NCBI GenBank assembly: GCA_034766995.1
Contig: CM068317.1
Coordinates: forward strand, 16,763,154-16,827,153
DNA length: 64,000 bases
DNA from: Acanthacorydalis orientalis
Taxonomy: Eukaryota > Arthropoda > Insecta > Megaloptera > Corydalidae
Reading direction: 5' to 3'
Made by a program: the position numbers and the translations under genes. Shown piece after piece: positions 12,070-24,308 of this stretch; position 1 is the stretch's first letter, and every line of letters starts with the position of its first letter. The notes under the pieces were generated by a model, which was given only the letters and a program-made list of their open reading frames with translations, was not told where the DNA came from and ran no database searches.

Positions 12070-12480
12070 TCGCAATTTTTACATCGTGTTACAACAAAAC
12101 CTTGTTTCTAGATTATCGTCTTTGTGGTTTCAGTGTATACGGTTTTTTTGAATTATTAAAACAAATATCTTAAGCAAAATAAATATTATTGTTTAATATA
12201 AAATAAAAAATACTTAACATATTGTATGAATTTAAAACATAGAACGATAAAATTAAAATTTAGTATATTTCAATTAGATATTAAGTTAATATTCACTCAA
12301 TTGTTTTTTTAATTGGGTATTGTACTTATCTGCTTTGTATTCCGTTACATATAATTAATCGTCGAAACGAAACAGTATTTTTACAAAATAACTATATTTC
12401 TCAATAACTGCTAAGTTACTGATTAAAAACAAGCTGAAAAAACTTCGGTTTCATTAAACCAAATGAGAAACAATACTATA
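12070..12480. other. AT-rich non-coding sequence
   Basis: Nothing recognised. Confidence 0.6.
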
Positions 12481-13005
12481 TTACTATTAAATTACATTAT
12501 AAAATTTCCATTCCAGACGAAGGGAAAAAACAGGAACAAACTTCGTTATTTATCATACTTTAAACTTAATAATAACAAGTAACACTCTCATTAAGAATTT
12601 ATATCGCTATATCTAGTATAATGTTCGGCAATATTTTATCGTTTCCGACAACACCATCAACTTCAGGTTCTTCGTCAAAAACAATTTTCCTTCAAGCCTC
12701 TAACAATCGAAACGGACGAATACAGTCGATAGATATGCGCGCGTACGACAGAGACGGTAACGAGAAAGAAGTATGCGTTTTCTTCGCCAATCACTTTCCC
12801 ACACCAGTGGCAGTGTGATCTGATGGGGTAATTAATAAACTTTGAACGCTCCGGGTGAAGTCCGTTAGATCCTACAACGGAACCCACAATTTTCGCCACC
12901 CTCACCGAAACCTTCTTTTCGATCACTCGGTGTATTACATTCACCAACACTCACTCACATAGCCTGAAAATTTCGCGGTATATGAGGCCACAATATGGCT
13001 GGTAC
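12481..13005. other. CpG-bearing complex sequence of unknown nature
   Basis: This block is less AT-rich than its surroundings and contains many CpG. The two overlapping frames of 65 codons (plus) and 91 codons (minus) show no family motif that I recognise. It may be the body of a degraded Tigger-like element whose left end is at 11786, or an unrelated non-coding sequence. Confidence 0.35.
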
Positions 13006-13171
13006 AATAATCATTCGGCATTGCTTTTTTACTTTTTATTAGATTACTTTCCGGATATTACATATTGACTGCATCCAGTAAAGAGAATGTTAGCATTTTT
13101 AATAATATAATGTATATGTATACGATTGGTTAGTTATTTATTTACGTTCTATGATCTATTTTGCGATAATC

Positions 13172-13173
<2 letters not shown>

Positions 13174-13238
<65 letters not shown>
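13174..13238. repeat. TA microsatellite
   Basis: About 32 uninterrupted TA units. Confidence 0.95.
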
Positions 13239-13245
<7 letters not shown>

Positions 13246-14264
13246 CATGTGAATATGTAAATTTAATAAACATAAGTATTTGTATATTTATTGTTAATAT
13301 TAGTAATATTAAATATAAATTTAAAGTAACATTTTGATTGAAATAATTCAAAATTTGCAAATATGATAAATTAATCGTAGTATAAATATGAACATTACAA
13401 TTTTCTACTATTTTTTGACTACTGTTCTTTGAAAAATTGTGCGAAGGGTAGGAAAAATTGATTTATAAAACTTTAATATTTTGTAGTAACATTTTTGAAC
13501 ATTATTTAAAATTGACAATAGTATTGATTTGTATAAATTAACATATTTGTCACAAAAGAAACTACTTACTGCTAAAAGGTTACGTTACATAGAAATGTAT
13601 CTACTTTTATACAACTGTATTAACATTTACAACTCTATAACATAAGATCACATTATATAATATGTCTCATCTATTTTGGATTTATGTAGTTATAAGAGAA
13701 ACAAACAAGTTAGAAAAAAACAAAATGGAGATAAAAAAACTGAAACTGAAGAAATAGATAGAATATATATAGATAATAAATGTACGAGTATTTTATTTTG
13801 CTATACTAGATATAAATTTGATAAAAATTTATATTTTAGGGGACTTTAATTCTGTAATATAATATCATTAAATCCCAATAAAATCCTGAAAATGTTAATA
13901 AACACTAATAATTGTGAATTCATTCATATATTATGTATTTTGTTCCTGATACTTTATTAAAAAAAAAACAACAGTTATTTTGCTAGAAATTGATGTTCAC
14001 AATAGTGTTTTATGAATTTAGAATATCTATTCGCAATTATCATACAAAAAAGAACACTCCGATTTATAATTTATATATATTTTCTATATTACAATCGATT
14101 AAAAGAATGAATATGAAGAATCGTTTCAAAAAGGAAACTTGTTTTGCTCCAAAAACCACACAAAAGTTGTTCTTGGTTAATAATATTCAATAAATTATAA
14201 TTATTATTTTTTTATTTTTTGCTTATGCATATTTGATTATAACGCCATTATCCCTAGGAAGAAA
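13239..14264. other. AT-rich non-coding sequence
   Basis: Nothing recognised on either strand. Confidence 0.6.
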
Positions 14265-14420
14265 ACATACAGAAAAATCTAATTGTTAGATTTGTTGTAC
14301 TTCAGTGCTCTGAAAGTACTGACATTCTCATCGAAATACGTATAATCAAGAATCAAAAATAATCAATAATAATTGAATATTTTGATCGGAAAAAAACCAT
14401 TACCATTTATGATGGTAGAA
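14265..14420. repeat. Copy 2 of an unclassified dispersed repeat
   Basis: Shares ordered blocks with 5455-5645, including CAGAAAAATCTAA and ATATTTTGATC. A weaker third relative may lie near 54040-54170. Confidence 0.5.
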
Positions 14421-14619
14421 AACGAATTTACCCACATAGTCATAACTGTATTATGATATGATTAGGTTTTGTTATTTTATGTTAACACACTGAAATGAAT
14501 TTTATTTATATAATGTATATTTTAAACACATCTATCTAATACTATTACCTGATTTAAAAATAAATAAAGTTATTTAAAATTTAAGACAAAAATCAACAAA
14601 ATGCATATGTTTCTCAGGA

Positions 14620-14684
<65 letters not shown>

Positions 14685-15574
14685 TTTAGTTTATTTATGT
14701 TGTAACTTATAAATTTGTAACTTGTAAATATAAAGGAGGATGTTATATTTACTAAAATATTTCATTATTTTGATCAACTCTTACTCTTTTAATCATATTC
14801 TGTTAGGGTTCATTTCGGTTCTTGAAGTCTTTTCTGGTCGCCTATTGATATTAGGTATCAAAAACTACTAGAAAATCCAAAATTGGGTTAGAATCCATCA
14901 ATTAAAAAACTATTATTCAGAAAATAAATTCTTTTCATTAGATTTATTCAGAAATTTAAAATAAAATGCATCGCAATTCAAATAATTGCTGTAAGGTGCA
15001 AATGACGATTCTATATTGTGATAAATCATTTCCTATATTTTGAAACAGTATCGTCAAGCATTGTTGGTCTTGATCATTTGGCTGCAAAAACGATAACTAA
15101 AGCGTTATTATTAACTATGTATAAATCTGTATAAGTCAAATATTACGGGAGATAAACTTGGTAGTGTTTGTAAAATTATCCTTTGATTGTTTTTGTTTTA
15201 TATATGGAAATAATTTTGATTAGAAAGTTTTTACTTATCATTTAATCAGGTAGAATTAAATAGATATGTATAAACTATCCGACAAACAAAAACCTGTTAC
15301 TCAAAATATGAGAGAAAAAATTTGAATGTATTCCTTTTTGTTTTTTGAAAAACATTTTTGTGTACTCTAATTAATCTTGGGTACATTTTCTTCTGAAAAT
15401 GAGCAAAATATTTACAAAGTAAGGGTTATGAGGCGAGTGGTAAATTATTTATCTTTGTCGGCAGTAATAATTATTTTTTTATTAATAAGTCTTATTAAAT
15501 TTCATTCTGTATGCATGGTAATTATTGATAGTAACAGAGTAATCAAAAAAATTATAAAAAGTTAATCATATTGA
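14421..15574. other. AT-rich non-coding sequence with a TA microsatellite
   Basis: A TA tract lies at 14624-14677. No gene was recognised. Confidence 0.65.
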
Positions 15575-16187
15575 ATGAGAACATCTCAGGTTGTTGCTCT
15601 GTTGCGAGAAAAAAATAGTCAACGGTACGTATCGAGAAATGTAAGTAATTCTTTTCTTCGGTTCAAAATATATACGAGCGGTATGAAAAGACTGTACTGT
15701 TTTGAAAAAATATGACGGTTTTATCGTTGCGTCAATGTTGCGAAATTGGGACCTTGCGACCGCAGATGTGCAGCGTCGCCTTAGAAATATTTACAACACA
15801 TATGTTAATTAATTGACTTTAAGAAGACCTCAAAAAGTAAGTCTTGGTGTATATTTAGGCTTGTTACTGCACCGTAGCCTACAAAGTCTAATCGAATAAC
15901 TAGACTTAGATTTGCTAAAAATCATCATAATTGGATCAAGTGCAAATGCGGTCAGACATTGTTAGCGATGAGCCGAGAGTAGCTCTGCAAGTTCCAGTTG
16001 GACGATATAATAATAAACAATATACTTAACCCATAATTTCGCAATGGATCATTTTTTATGGCTGTTCTATTATAGTATGGGATGGAATTTCTTTGGAAAG
16101 ACACGCGGTGTTGCGCATTGTAGAAAAACGACTCATGAATGCTGTATGTTACATAAGAGATATTTTGGAGGAGTTTGTGGCACTATA
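15575..16187 (+). pseudogene. Tc1-like transposase, 5' part, interrupted by a mariner
   Basis: The ATG at 15575 opens MRTSQVVALLREKNSQRYVS, the typical start of a Tc1-type paired-like helix-turn-helix. After frameshifts there follow TRLRFAKNHHNW, then GRDNFLW-like text near 16044, MGWNFF... (the VMVWGGIS region), then NAVCYIRDILEEFVALYEG. The frame is cut at 16187 by the mariner insertion and resumes at 17482. Several stops and frameshifts precede the insertion. No Tc1 terminal repeats could be located. Confidence 0.75.
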
Positions 16188-17481
16188 CGAAGGTGGTCCC
16201 AGAAGTACCCGACCCAACAAAGAAAACACAAAAATTTTGGAAAAATATATATTTATTTTTCAACATAATCTCCTTTCAGCTCTATACACTTTTCCCAGCG
16301 ATGTTCAATAAGTTCGATACCCTTTTTATAATTAGAACTGTCTTGCTCCTCAAAATACCTATTAACTGCCGACATCGCTTCTTCATCGTTGGGAAATCTT
16401 TGACCACTGAGCCATTTTTTCAAGTTTGGGAACAGAAAATAATCCGAGGGGGCTAAATCTGGCGAATAGGGTGCATGAGGTAGCAATTCAAACTTTAATT
16501 CATTAATCTTGGCCATTGCAATAACGGATTTGTAAGCTGGTGCATTGTCTTGATGAAACAACACTTTCTTCTTAGCCAAATGCGGCCGTTTTTGCTTGAT
16601 TTCTTCGCTCAAACGTTGCAATAAGTTCGCATAATACTCGCCGTTGATATTTTTTCCTTTTTCAAGATAGTCAATGAAAATTATCCCACGAGTATCCCAA
16701 AAAACCGACGCCATGACCTTGCCTGCAGATGAAACGGTCTTCGCCTTCTTTGGAACCGGTTCTCCCTTTTCAGTCCATTGTTTTGATTGTTCTTTTGTCT
16801 CGGGTGTGAAGTGATGGACCCATGTTTCATCCATGGTTATGAAACGGCGCAAAAATTCTGCTTTGTTGCTGTGAAACTTCGCTAAATACTCAATTGAAAC
16901 ATCTTCACGACACTGTTTTTGCTCGAGTGTGAGCAAACGCGGCACTCATCTTGCACACAGCTTTCTCATGTCCAAATTTTCAGATAATATGCGATGTACA
17001 GCACTTTTTGAAATGCCTACTATGTCTGCTATCTCGCGCACTTTCAGTCGACGATCATCCAGTACTGCTTTGTGGATTTTCTTCACCATTTCTGGAGTCG
17101 TCACCTCATTTGGTCGACTACTGCGATGCTCGTCTTGGCAGCTCGTACGGCCTCGTTTAAACTCTGCTACCCAATATTTCACTGTTGTAAACGAAGGAGC
17201 AGACTCACCCAGAGTAGAATCCAATTCAGCTTTTATATTGGTTGGGCTGAGGCCTTTCAAATAAAAGTATTGTATCACGTAACGATGACCAATTTTCTCC
17301 ATTTTCACAAATTCACTGAAAACGTTCACTATTGATGACTGCCAAACAAATATTAAACAACGTGGCGTCCTCAAACTTGAAACATATACTTTATAGATTG
17401 TGTACTTTCTAATACAGTGATATTTTTCAAACAACTACCGCCATCTCTAGGTCAGGCCGGGTACTTCTGGGACCACCCTCG
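16188..17481 (-). mobile_element. Near-complete mariner nested in a Tc1 remnant
   Basis: The outer ends are CGAAGGTGGTCCCAGAAGTA (plus strand, from 16188) and, inverted at the right end, CGAGGGTGGTCCCAGAAGTA. They form terminal inverted repeats of about 25 bp with one mismatch in the first 20. TA flanks both ends (16186-16187 and 17482-17483). The 1,294-bp length is full size. The element lies on the minus strand and splits a plus-strand Tc1 transposase, so it arrived after the Tc1. Its protein is close to an irritans-type mariner lineage widespread in insects, judged by eye. Apart from one stop codon it is in good condition. Confidence 0.92.
16253..17302 (-). pseudogene. Mariner transposase with one in-frame stop
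   Basis: The chosen ATG at 17302 gives MEKIGHRYVIQYFYLKGLSP, the usual mariner N-terminus, and the frame runs 349 codons to 16253. Order: first helix-turn-helix (residues about 1-55), linker with HRSSRPNE, second helix-turn-helix (VREIADIVGISKSAVHRIL), WVPRL-type motif, then the catalytic domain with D in MDETWVHH, D in HQDNAPAYKS and D in YSPDLAPSDYFLFPNL (DD34D spacing), ending CIELKGDYVEK. The only break is TGA at 16946-16948, where relatives have TGG in the WVPRLLT motif. All three catalytic Asp are present. As it stands it encodes a truncated DNA-binding half and no full enzyme. Confidence 0.92.
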
Positions 17482-17790
17482 TATGTTCCATATATCGGTG
17501 AAAACTTTATGTTAATGCAAGAAAAAGCCAAAATATACACTGTAGAATACATTCGAGAGTACCTTCCCAAGGTTGAAATCAATTATATGGATAGACCACC
17601 ACACAGTTCCTGCATCCCGTATGTGCTATATAGGATTTAAATCCTATACATCACATACGAGATGAGTTAAAAAGAAGAGTTCGCCACCGAATATAATTAT
17701 AAAAAGGATAGTGGATTTGCACATAACTATTCTGGAGGAATAAGAATTGGTTCCATAAGACAGAATATAAAAAAAATATCCAGAGTATGA
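17482..17790 (+). pseudogene. Tc1-like transposase, 3' part
   Basis: Directly after the mariner the Tc1 text resumes: IGENFMLMQEKAK, then a YIREYLPKVEINYMDRPP block, and after a garbled stretch DELKRRVRHR. This matches the C-terminal catalytic region of Tc1 transposases (IGxNFMLMxDNARPH...EYLxEVxI...DxLxRRV). The second catalytic Asp is replaced (QEKAK where the family has DNAR) and the SPDLNPIEH segment is scrambled around a 16-bp palindrome, TAGGATTTAAATCCTA (about 17630-17645). Confidence 0.7.
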
Positions 17791-18027
17791 ATTGAAGACT
17801 AGATGTAGAGTAATTTGAGTATGTGAAAGAAATATCAGTTCCTAGAATTTAAAAATGTTAGCATTTCGATAAAATTTTAACATTATAATTTTATATATTT
17901 TTATTTTTTTCATACGTTTTTATAAAAGAATGCCAGAATTAAAGATTTTTTGAAACCTATAAAATGTTTCATTATAGCTATATTGAAATTAATTGAATAT
18001 TATATTATCTTAATTTCATCACGAGAA

Positions 18028-18065
<38 letters not shown>

Positions 18066-18067
18066 AA

Positions 18068-18116
<49 letters not shown>

Positions 18117-19389
18117 CATAGTCTTAATTAATATTTATGGATAATTTCACTTACCCCAACTCATCGTAATCTCCAAAAGTCCGTATAGAATTTTAGGAGA
18201 AATGTATATATTTTTCTATAGACCTATCTATTTAAACTTTATATAAGTAAAAGAAAAATAGAAACACGAAATATAATAGTCAATTACTTTTATAAATAGT
18301 CAATTATCTTTATTAGAAGTTTGTTGTAAATTTGTAGGTACATGCAAGACAAGTTTCGACCTTAACAATTGTTTTAAAAACTCTTTAAAATAAAGTACAG
18401 CCTGTTGACAGCACATCTAGAAATAAACAAGATACAAAAGAAAACATAAATTTGGACACTACTAAAATTATAAGGTGGAAATATTGTTATATGAGAATAA
18501 TATTTTATTTGGATTTTTTTCCTTAGAAACCTCTCTGTTTTAAGAATTCTGGCTTTTCAAATCAGTTACGCTTCAGGATTCGGAAAAGGTAATATTGTAA
18601 AATTAAATTCTTAAAATTTATAATTTTCTCTCTGCGGAACAAGATAATATTTATATAAAATATCTTTGGAACTACTTTTCAGTCTGTTGTATAAATTCTA
18701 ATTATAAACCATTATACTTTAACAAAAACTATCACAGATATTTCATAGTTATATTGAAATTTAAATGCATTCCACTTGTGTATTTTAAAATTATTTGTAT
18801 TGAATTGGCTTAAGGTAAGTGAAATAGTTATCATGTTTTTTTCCTTTATACTCGTATATGTAAATTAGTATCGAATAACTTATACTTACAGTAAGAAATT
18901 GTCAGGTAATAAGGAATACGTCCGCGAACAAATAAAATACAAAGTACATCACATTTACTAACAAATAATTACAATCTGATTTATTTTAAACAATTACACT
19001 ATACTATACATCGGTTATCTACCATTCTTAACATATACAGTATTAAATCTATCTATTTACCGCCAGTTAATTTATTTTCACCGCTAACTTGTACATGCAA
19101 AAATTTTAACTTGTTGAGCACTTATATAATATATTCAAGGTTGAGTGTTTTAAAATATTGCAGAGCCTTTTTAAACAGTATTTTTCTAGAAAGGTCTGTA
19201 CAGTTCTAGAACTTTCAAAAAATGCCAAGTTTTTATGGGTTTCTTTTTATTTAATTTACAACCGGCTTACTTGCCACAATATTAAAATAAATATTCATTT
19301 CTGTAAAATTTATTTAAAATTATAGAACTCAGATATACATTTTAAAAAGTCTTTATTCTAACATAATGCTGTATCATGAAATATTATGT
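17791..19389. other. AT-rich non-coding sequence
   Basis: Contains a compound (TA)n(CA)n(TA)n(GA)n microsatellite at about 18031-18116. The rest shows no gene. Confidence 0.65.
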
Positions 19390-19760
19390 AAGAGTTGTAT
19401 GCGCCAGCTATGTAAACAACGGCAGTAAAGAAAGTGGTGCGGCAGTTGTGAAAGCATCTTATGATAAACCAACATTTGTTTCACGTTTGACAATTTAAAT
19501 TAGTTGGCCATTAGGCGTCGGCCGCTCACTGCGGCCGATTTATTAAATTATGAATGTTACGACATTTTACCGGCGCCTCTAAGTGAGCCCACCAATCATT
19601 TTAATAGCCACAGTCAGTGATACGCTCTCCCTTGTTGTGTCTATAAATTGCTTCAGGAAGCGGTCGAAAGTGACGTGCCGGTTCATTTACTTACTCGCAT
19701 GCCAATAAATCATTTTTCTGATTCGTCCTCGCTGCTTCTAAACGGACTGTTATCTACTTT
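19390..19760. other. GC-rich, CpG-bearing island without coding frame
   Basis: About 370 bases stand out as markedly less AT-rich than everything around them. They include TCGGCCG-CTCACTG-CGGCCGA (19518-19538), a 7-bp stem with a 7-base loop, and several CpG and GGCGCC-type words. All six frames are short and no transposon end or RNA gene is recognisable. A conserved non-coding regulatory element within the host gene is the simplest reading, but an unrecognised repeat is possible. Confidence 0.4.
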
Positions 19761-20563
19761 TATATGCACTATCGATGAAAACACTTTAGCTTTCAGTATG
19801 AAATATTATAAAAATATTATTTTGTAAATGTTTATATAATACAAATTTGTTCTTCAATACCTTAACAACTTTTTTTCAATATTATAACATAAGGATATAA
19901 AATGTAGAGTATCACTTCTTTTAATGTTAAGTAAATTTGATGTTTAAGTAAATTTTTTCTTCAAAAAATATACCACTTATTTTTCCTGTTTTTATTTGAA
20001 AAATAACAGTATAGCAATATTCCTTTAACTGAAAACTGATCAATATAAAATTAACTATTAACAGAATAATTGTTAATCTGCAGAAAGAGCACACTTTATT
20101 AAGAGAATGTTAAAATTGTCCTGAATGTGGTGTTGTTTTTATATTTTATCAATATTTTTGAACAAAAATCTCTATTATTTATAAAGCAAATATTTCTTAT
20201 TATATTTCTACATTTAGGAAATAATTAACAAACATATCAATTATTTCAAATAATAGAAAAAAGGAAAAAAGCGTAGAAATTGTGAAAGAAAAATAATATA
20301 CAACTCTTAGCCTTTTTAAGAGTAAAAATGCATTTCGTACATACAATTAATTTTTCAGACTAGTTTTTAACAGCACATCATAGCTGTGCACCTGCTTTAC
20401 ATATCACAAGTTGTTTTGATTGAAATTATACAGTATTTGTTTATTTTATGATCAAAAATTCAATAAAAGATTTAATGAGTACACTATATTCCTGTTACTC
20501 TCTGGAGTGCTGAAGAGAAAAAATCATTTCAGAATTTTTTCTGTAGAATACTATCACAATAGT

Positions 20564-20654
<91 letters not shown>

Positions 20655-21639
20655 ATATGTTTTAATAAAATATCCACAAATTTTTGAGAAATAACCTACT
20701 TTAAGAAAGTTAAGATATGGTGTCTAACAATTATATAGACGACTTTTATGAATCACGAAATATGTCTAATATCCCTTCTAGTCGACTTGAACAGAACGTT
20801 CCTGTCTTGTAAATCGCTTTTTTGGTATTCATTTATTGGGGTTGATATTTTTAAGTCATTATTTAAATCCTATTCACTTGATACACTTAACTTCAAAATA
20901 AATTCTTTCGATTTAAAACATACAATTTTTTATTTCAATGAAAACTTAAAAATAATATGTCTTTCTTATTATTAATATAAATTAACAATAAAATATAGTT
21001 ATATTCCTTTTATAATTATTTATTATATAGCATCTAATATAGACCAACGTGATCGACAGGATTATTAATAATAATATGCTAAAAGAAGATATGCATAATA
21101 ACTGCACATTATAAAGAATATTTCAGTCAACAAGAAGTTTAAGTAAGAGAATCAATACACTACTCATAATAAACGTGAGCTATTCTGGTAACAAAAGTTA
21201 TAACAGATTTAATTAAGCCATGAAATAAATAATTGAATACACTAGGTTAAAACTAATAAGGTGTACAAAGAGAACCGCTAAAACAGAAAGATAATTGAGA
21301 GAAAACAACAAAATAACCCATAAAATTAGAAAATGAAATTGATCTTTAAAACAAAATGATCGTATAACGGCGTTGACATTGAAACGAGATGGACTAAAAC
21401 TATTCAGTCTAATGATTTTATTACTATTCCTGTGAAATAAATGCACTTTATACATTTCACACAATGGTGAAAAATGAACATCACATGAATTCATTTCTGT
21501 TACAATTTGGCCACATCATGGTTAAAACTAGGTAACTAACATCAAATTTGCTTCAAAATATTTTAAGTATTGATTATCTTGTAAATGCAGATGGAGTCAC
21601 ATTGAAAATGGAGGAATATAAGGTGCATTTTTATCATTT
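19761..21639. other. AT-rich non-coding sequence with a TA microsatellite
   Basis: A TA tract lies at about 20567-20651, split by one TATGTATA. No gene was recognised. Confidence 0.65.
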
Positions 21640-22580
21640 GATTCTGTTTTATTTCCAGAAAAGAAATTTTCCGTTCATGAGAAGGTGCCGTAGCTAGTAC
21701 TATTATTCGAAAGTGGTTTTCTTGGTTTAGAGATGAAAAATTCGACCTATAGGATCAAGAGCCTCTCCGTAGGCCTGCAGTTGTTGATAATAACAAAATA
21801 ATAACACTTATAGAAAATAATCAATGTTACACGACACGAGACAACGCATAGATACTGCAGGTGTTTCATACCAGCGTTGTGAGGCATTTTAAGGCACTTC
21901 GATATGTAAATCTCTACGATTTTCGGGTGCTTCATAAATTAACTGAAAGAAATTTAACGCATTTCCATTAGTGATTCGCTCATTAAAAGAAACCTAAACG
22001 ACCGTTTCTGAAACGATTAATCACGGGCGATGAGAAATGTATCGTTCTACAATAATGTGCATCATAAAAGGTCTTGGAGAAAACGAAATGATCCTCCGTT
22101 AGCCAATCTAAAAGTAGGTCTTCATGCGAAGAAGGTGATGTTATGTATTTGGTGAGGTTTGAAGGATGTTGTGTATTACGAGCTTTTCCTAAATCATTAG
22201 ACGATTAATTCAGAGAAATGTTGTGCTCAAATGGATCAATTAAAGGCGGCAATCGATCAAAAGCGTCCAATATGGCCCAATCGGAAGGGTATCGTTTTCC
22301 ACTAAGACAACGCTAGATCTCACGTCTCTCTGCAGACCTGGAAGAAATTGGTGCAGTTTGGTTGGGACGTCCTACCTCATCCGCCATATTGACCTGATCT
22401 TGCACCTTCAGATTACCATTTGTTCTGATTTCTACAGAATTCTTTTAATGGAAAAAACATCACTTCCCTGGAAGCCTACAGTAACCACACTATTAAGTTC
22501 ATTGTCTAGAAAGATGCCAAGTTCTGAGAGGACAAAATTAAGAAACTACATGAAAGATGGCGAAAAGTGGTGGATCAGAA

Positions 22581-22585
<5 letters not shown>
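21640..22585 (+). pseudogene. Mariner transposase pseudogene
   Basis: The N-terminal part is poorly preserved (IIRKWFSWFRDEKFDL, then RRPAVVDNNKI, then TRDNA). From about 22010 the text is clear: RLITGDEK with the first catalytic Asp, KRSWSKPNDPPLANPKVGLH, KKVMLCIWWGLKDVVYYELL, MDQLKAAIDQKRP, then FH-stop-DNARSH at the second Asp and PDLAPSDYHLF at the third. Stops replace Q before DNA and S in SPDL. The 3' end runs into a TA microsatellite at 22585, so the right terminal repeat is not visible. It belongs to a different mariner lineage from the 16188 element. Confidence 0.8.

Positions 22586-22617
<32 letters not shown>
22585..22617. repeat. TA microsatellite at the end of a mariner remnant
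   Basis: About 16 TA units directly following the mariner coding remnant. Confidence 0.9.
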
Positions 22618-22619
<2 letters not shown>

Positions 22620-23514
22620 AATAAAGATATGTACAAGTAAGTAAACGCTGCTTTTGAATTTCACTTTAAAAACGTTACAAGCTTTTGTTCCAACCCAATA
22701 TATAAACATTCATTTGTCGATAAAAACAATATTGTTATACTTAACATCAAATTAACCAAAGGAATATTCCAATACTTAAGTATCAACTATTACAATCATG
22801 ATTGTGTTTTACGCAACTAACCAACTATTTCTTTTTATGTTCTTAAACTTTTCTTTTAATTTATTCTAAAATATGTCCAACATTATTTTCTAAAATATAA
22901 TTTTTTTTAGAATTCAAAGTTTATATCTCTTTACGAATTAAAATAAAAAAATGTATAATTAGAGGAAAAAGCACTTCATAATTCCCTTTAATAATTTTAA
23001 ATTTAAGACATCTAAAACTAAGATAAATATTTTTGATGATGATGTTACACGTTGCAGTTATTAAATAAAACTAAAATTTCATACACAGAAATTAGTTAAA
23101 AATATATCAACAAACGTTGAACACATCAAAATAAAAATTGTGTCTATTCTAAACTTTCACTCACACGTATTATCTATTCAACAGTTGGACTGGAGCACAT
23201 ATTGTAAGGAATTATTATATTTATTTAATTCTTGTTCTTAATTGTACTTGTATTGATAATGAACACGAACATAAGGTATATATGTTTCCCACATTAAATG
23301 ATATTAGGTTTTATGTAAACAAGTGGATAAATTAGTGCGAAGATCTGTTTATAAACAGACTGAGTAAACATAACACTGTATTATCGGTCTTATTTGACGA
23401 ATCTGTTTTGATTGTTGTCTCAATATGGGTCGGTAAATAACATACTGATAATGAGGTTCCAAGAAATGTTTCCAGGCACTACATAATACATATATACATA
23501 CAATAATATTGTAT

Positions 23515-23560
<46 letters not shown>

Positions 23561-24308
23561 CATATATATACTTGTGTTTGTGCGTATACAAATATGTTTC
23601 AGTAATTGGAAGCTCAGTTCAATAATTAATAGACGTTATATTGAAGGTACGCATAATAGTCTATTTATTATAGATTAATCTATGATCAAAATATAAATTA
23701 AATTTTTGATTCATTGAATTATTAGATAAGATTTTCAATTTCTTAACCAATACAGAAAAACAAATAACTGAATCATGAATAATAAGTTATTAAAATGAAA
23801 AATCACTTCTTCATAGTTTTACTACACCAAAATGTATATTTTACTATAAATTAGTAATTACTTATGTTTCTGTAAATCAAAGTGATTTTATTTTAATTTA
23901 TGGACCTTACACAAAAATATACTTTTGAACATTAGTGGTGTGTTTCAATTCGAAAGTTTTATCAAAATCTTCGTTCATTCTTTTCTGACATGCAAAAAAT
24001 ATCACACAGTAAAAAAAATTTATATATTTCATATTATAAATAAAATTACAAATTTATTAAAAATAAAATTATTATATAAGTTTTTTCTACATATAGTATC
24101 CTTTCACTACACAAATTATATTGTATAATAATTTATCGGCAAAAAAAATTGTTTTAACAGAATAATAACACTATTCTGCATAAGTTTTGTTGTCTAAAAA
24201 CCATTAAGTACCTTCTCATTTTTATATCAAGGATATATTTTTTACAAATTGAAATAGAAAAATTATTGGTTAATTAGTAGCATACATCCAATTCGCATTT
24301 TATAACCA
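22618..24308. other. AT-rich non-coding sequence
   Basis: A TA-type tract lies at about 23517-23572. No gene was recognised. Confidence 0.65.

Noticed and set aside
12621..12950. Overlapping 65- and 91-codon frames
   Set aside because: Neither shows a conserved motif, and the two overlap on opposite strands. They were kept only as unclassified sequence.
18535..18590. Possible plus-strand exon between a CTTAG and a GTAATA
   Set aside because: The acceptor and donor are weak, there is no protein motif, and the strand is opposite to the DIP exon.
24000..24300. CRISPR array, tRNA or rRNA genes
   Set aside because: No regularly spaced direct repeats other than microsatellites were seen anywhere in the window, and no cloverleaf or rRNA core was recognised.
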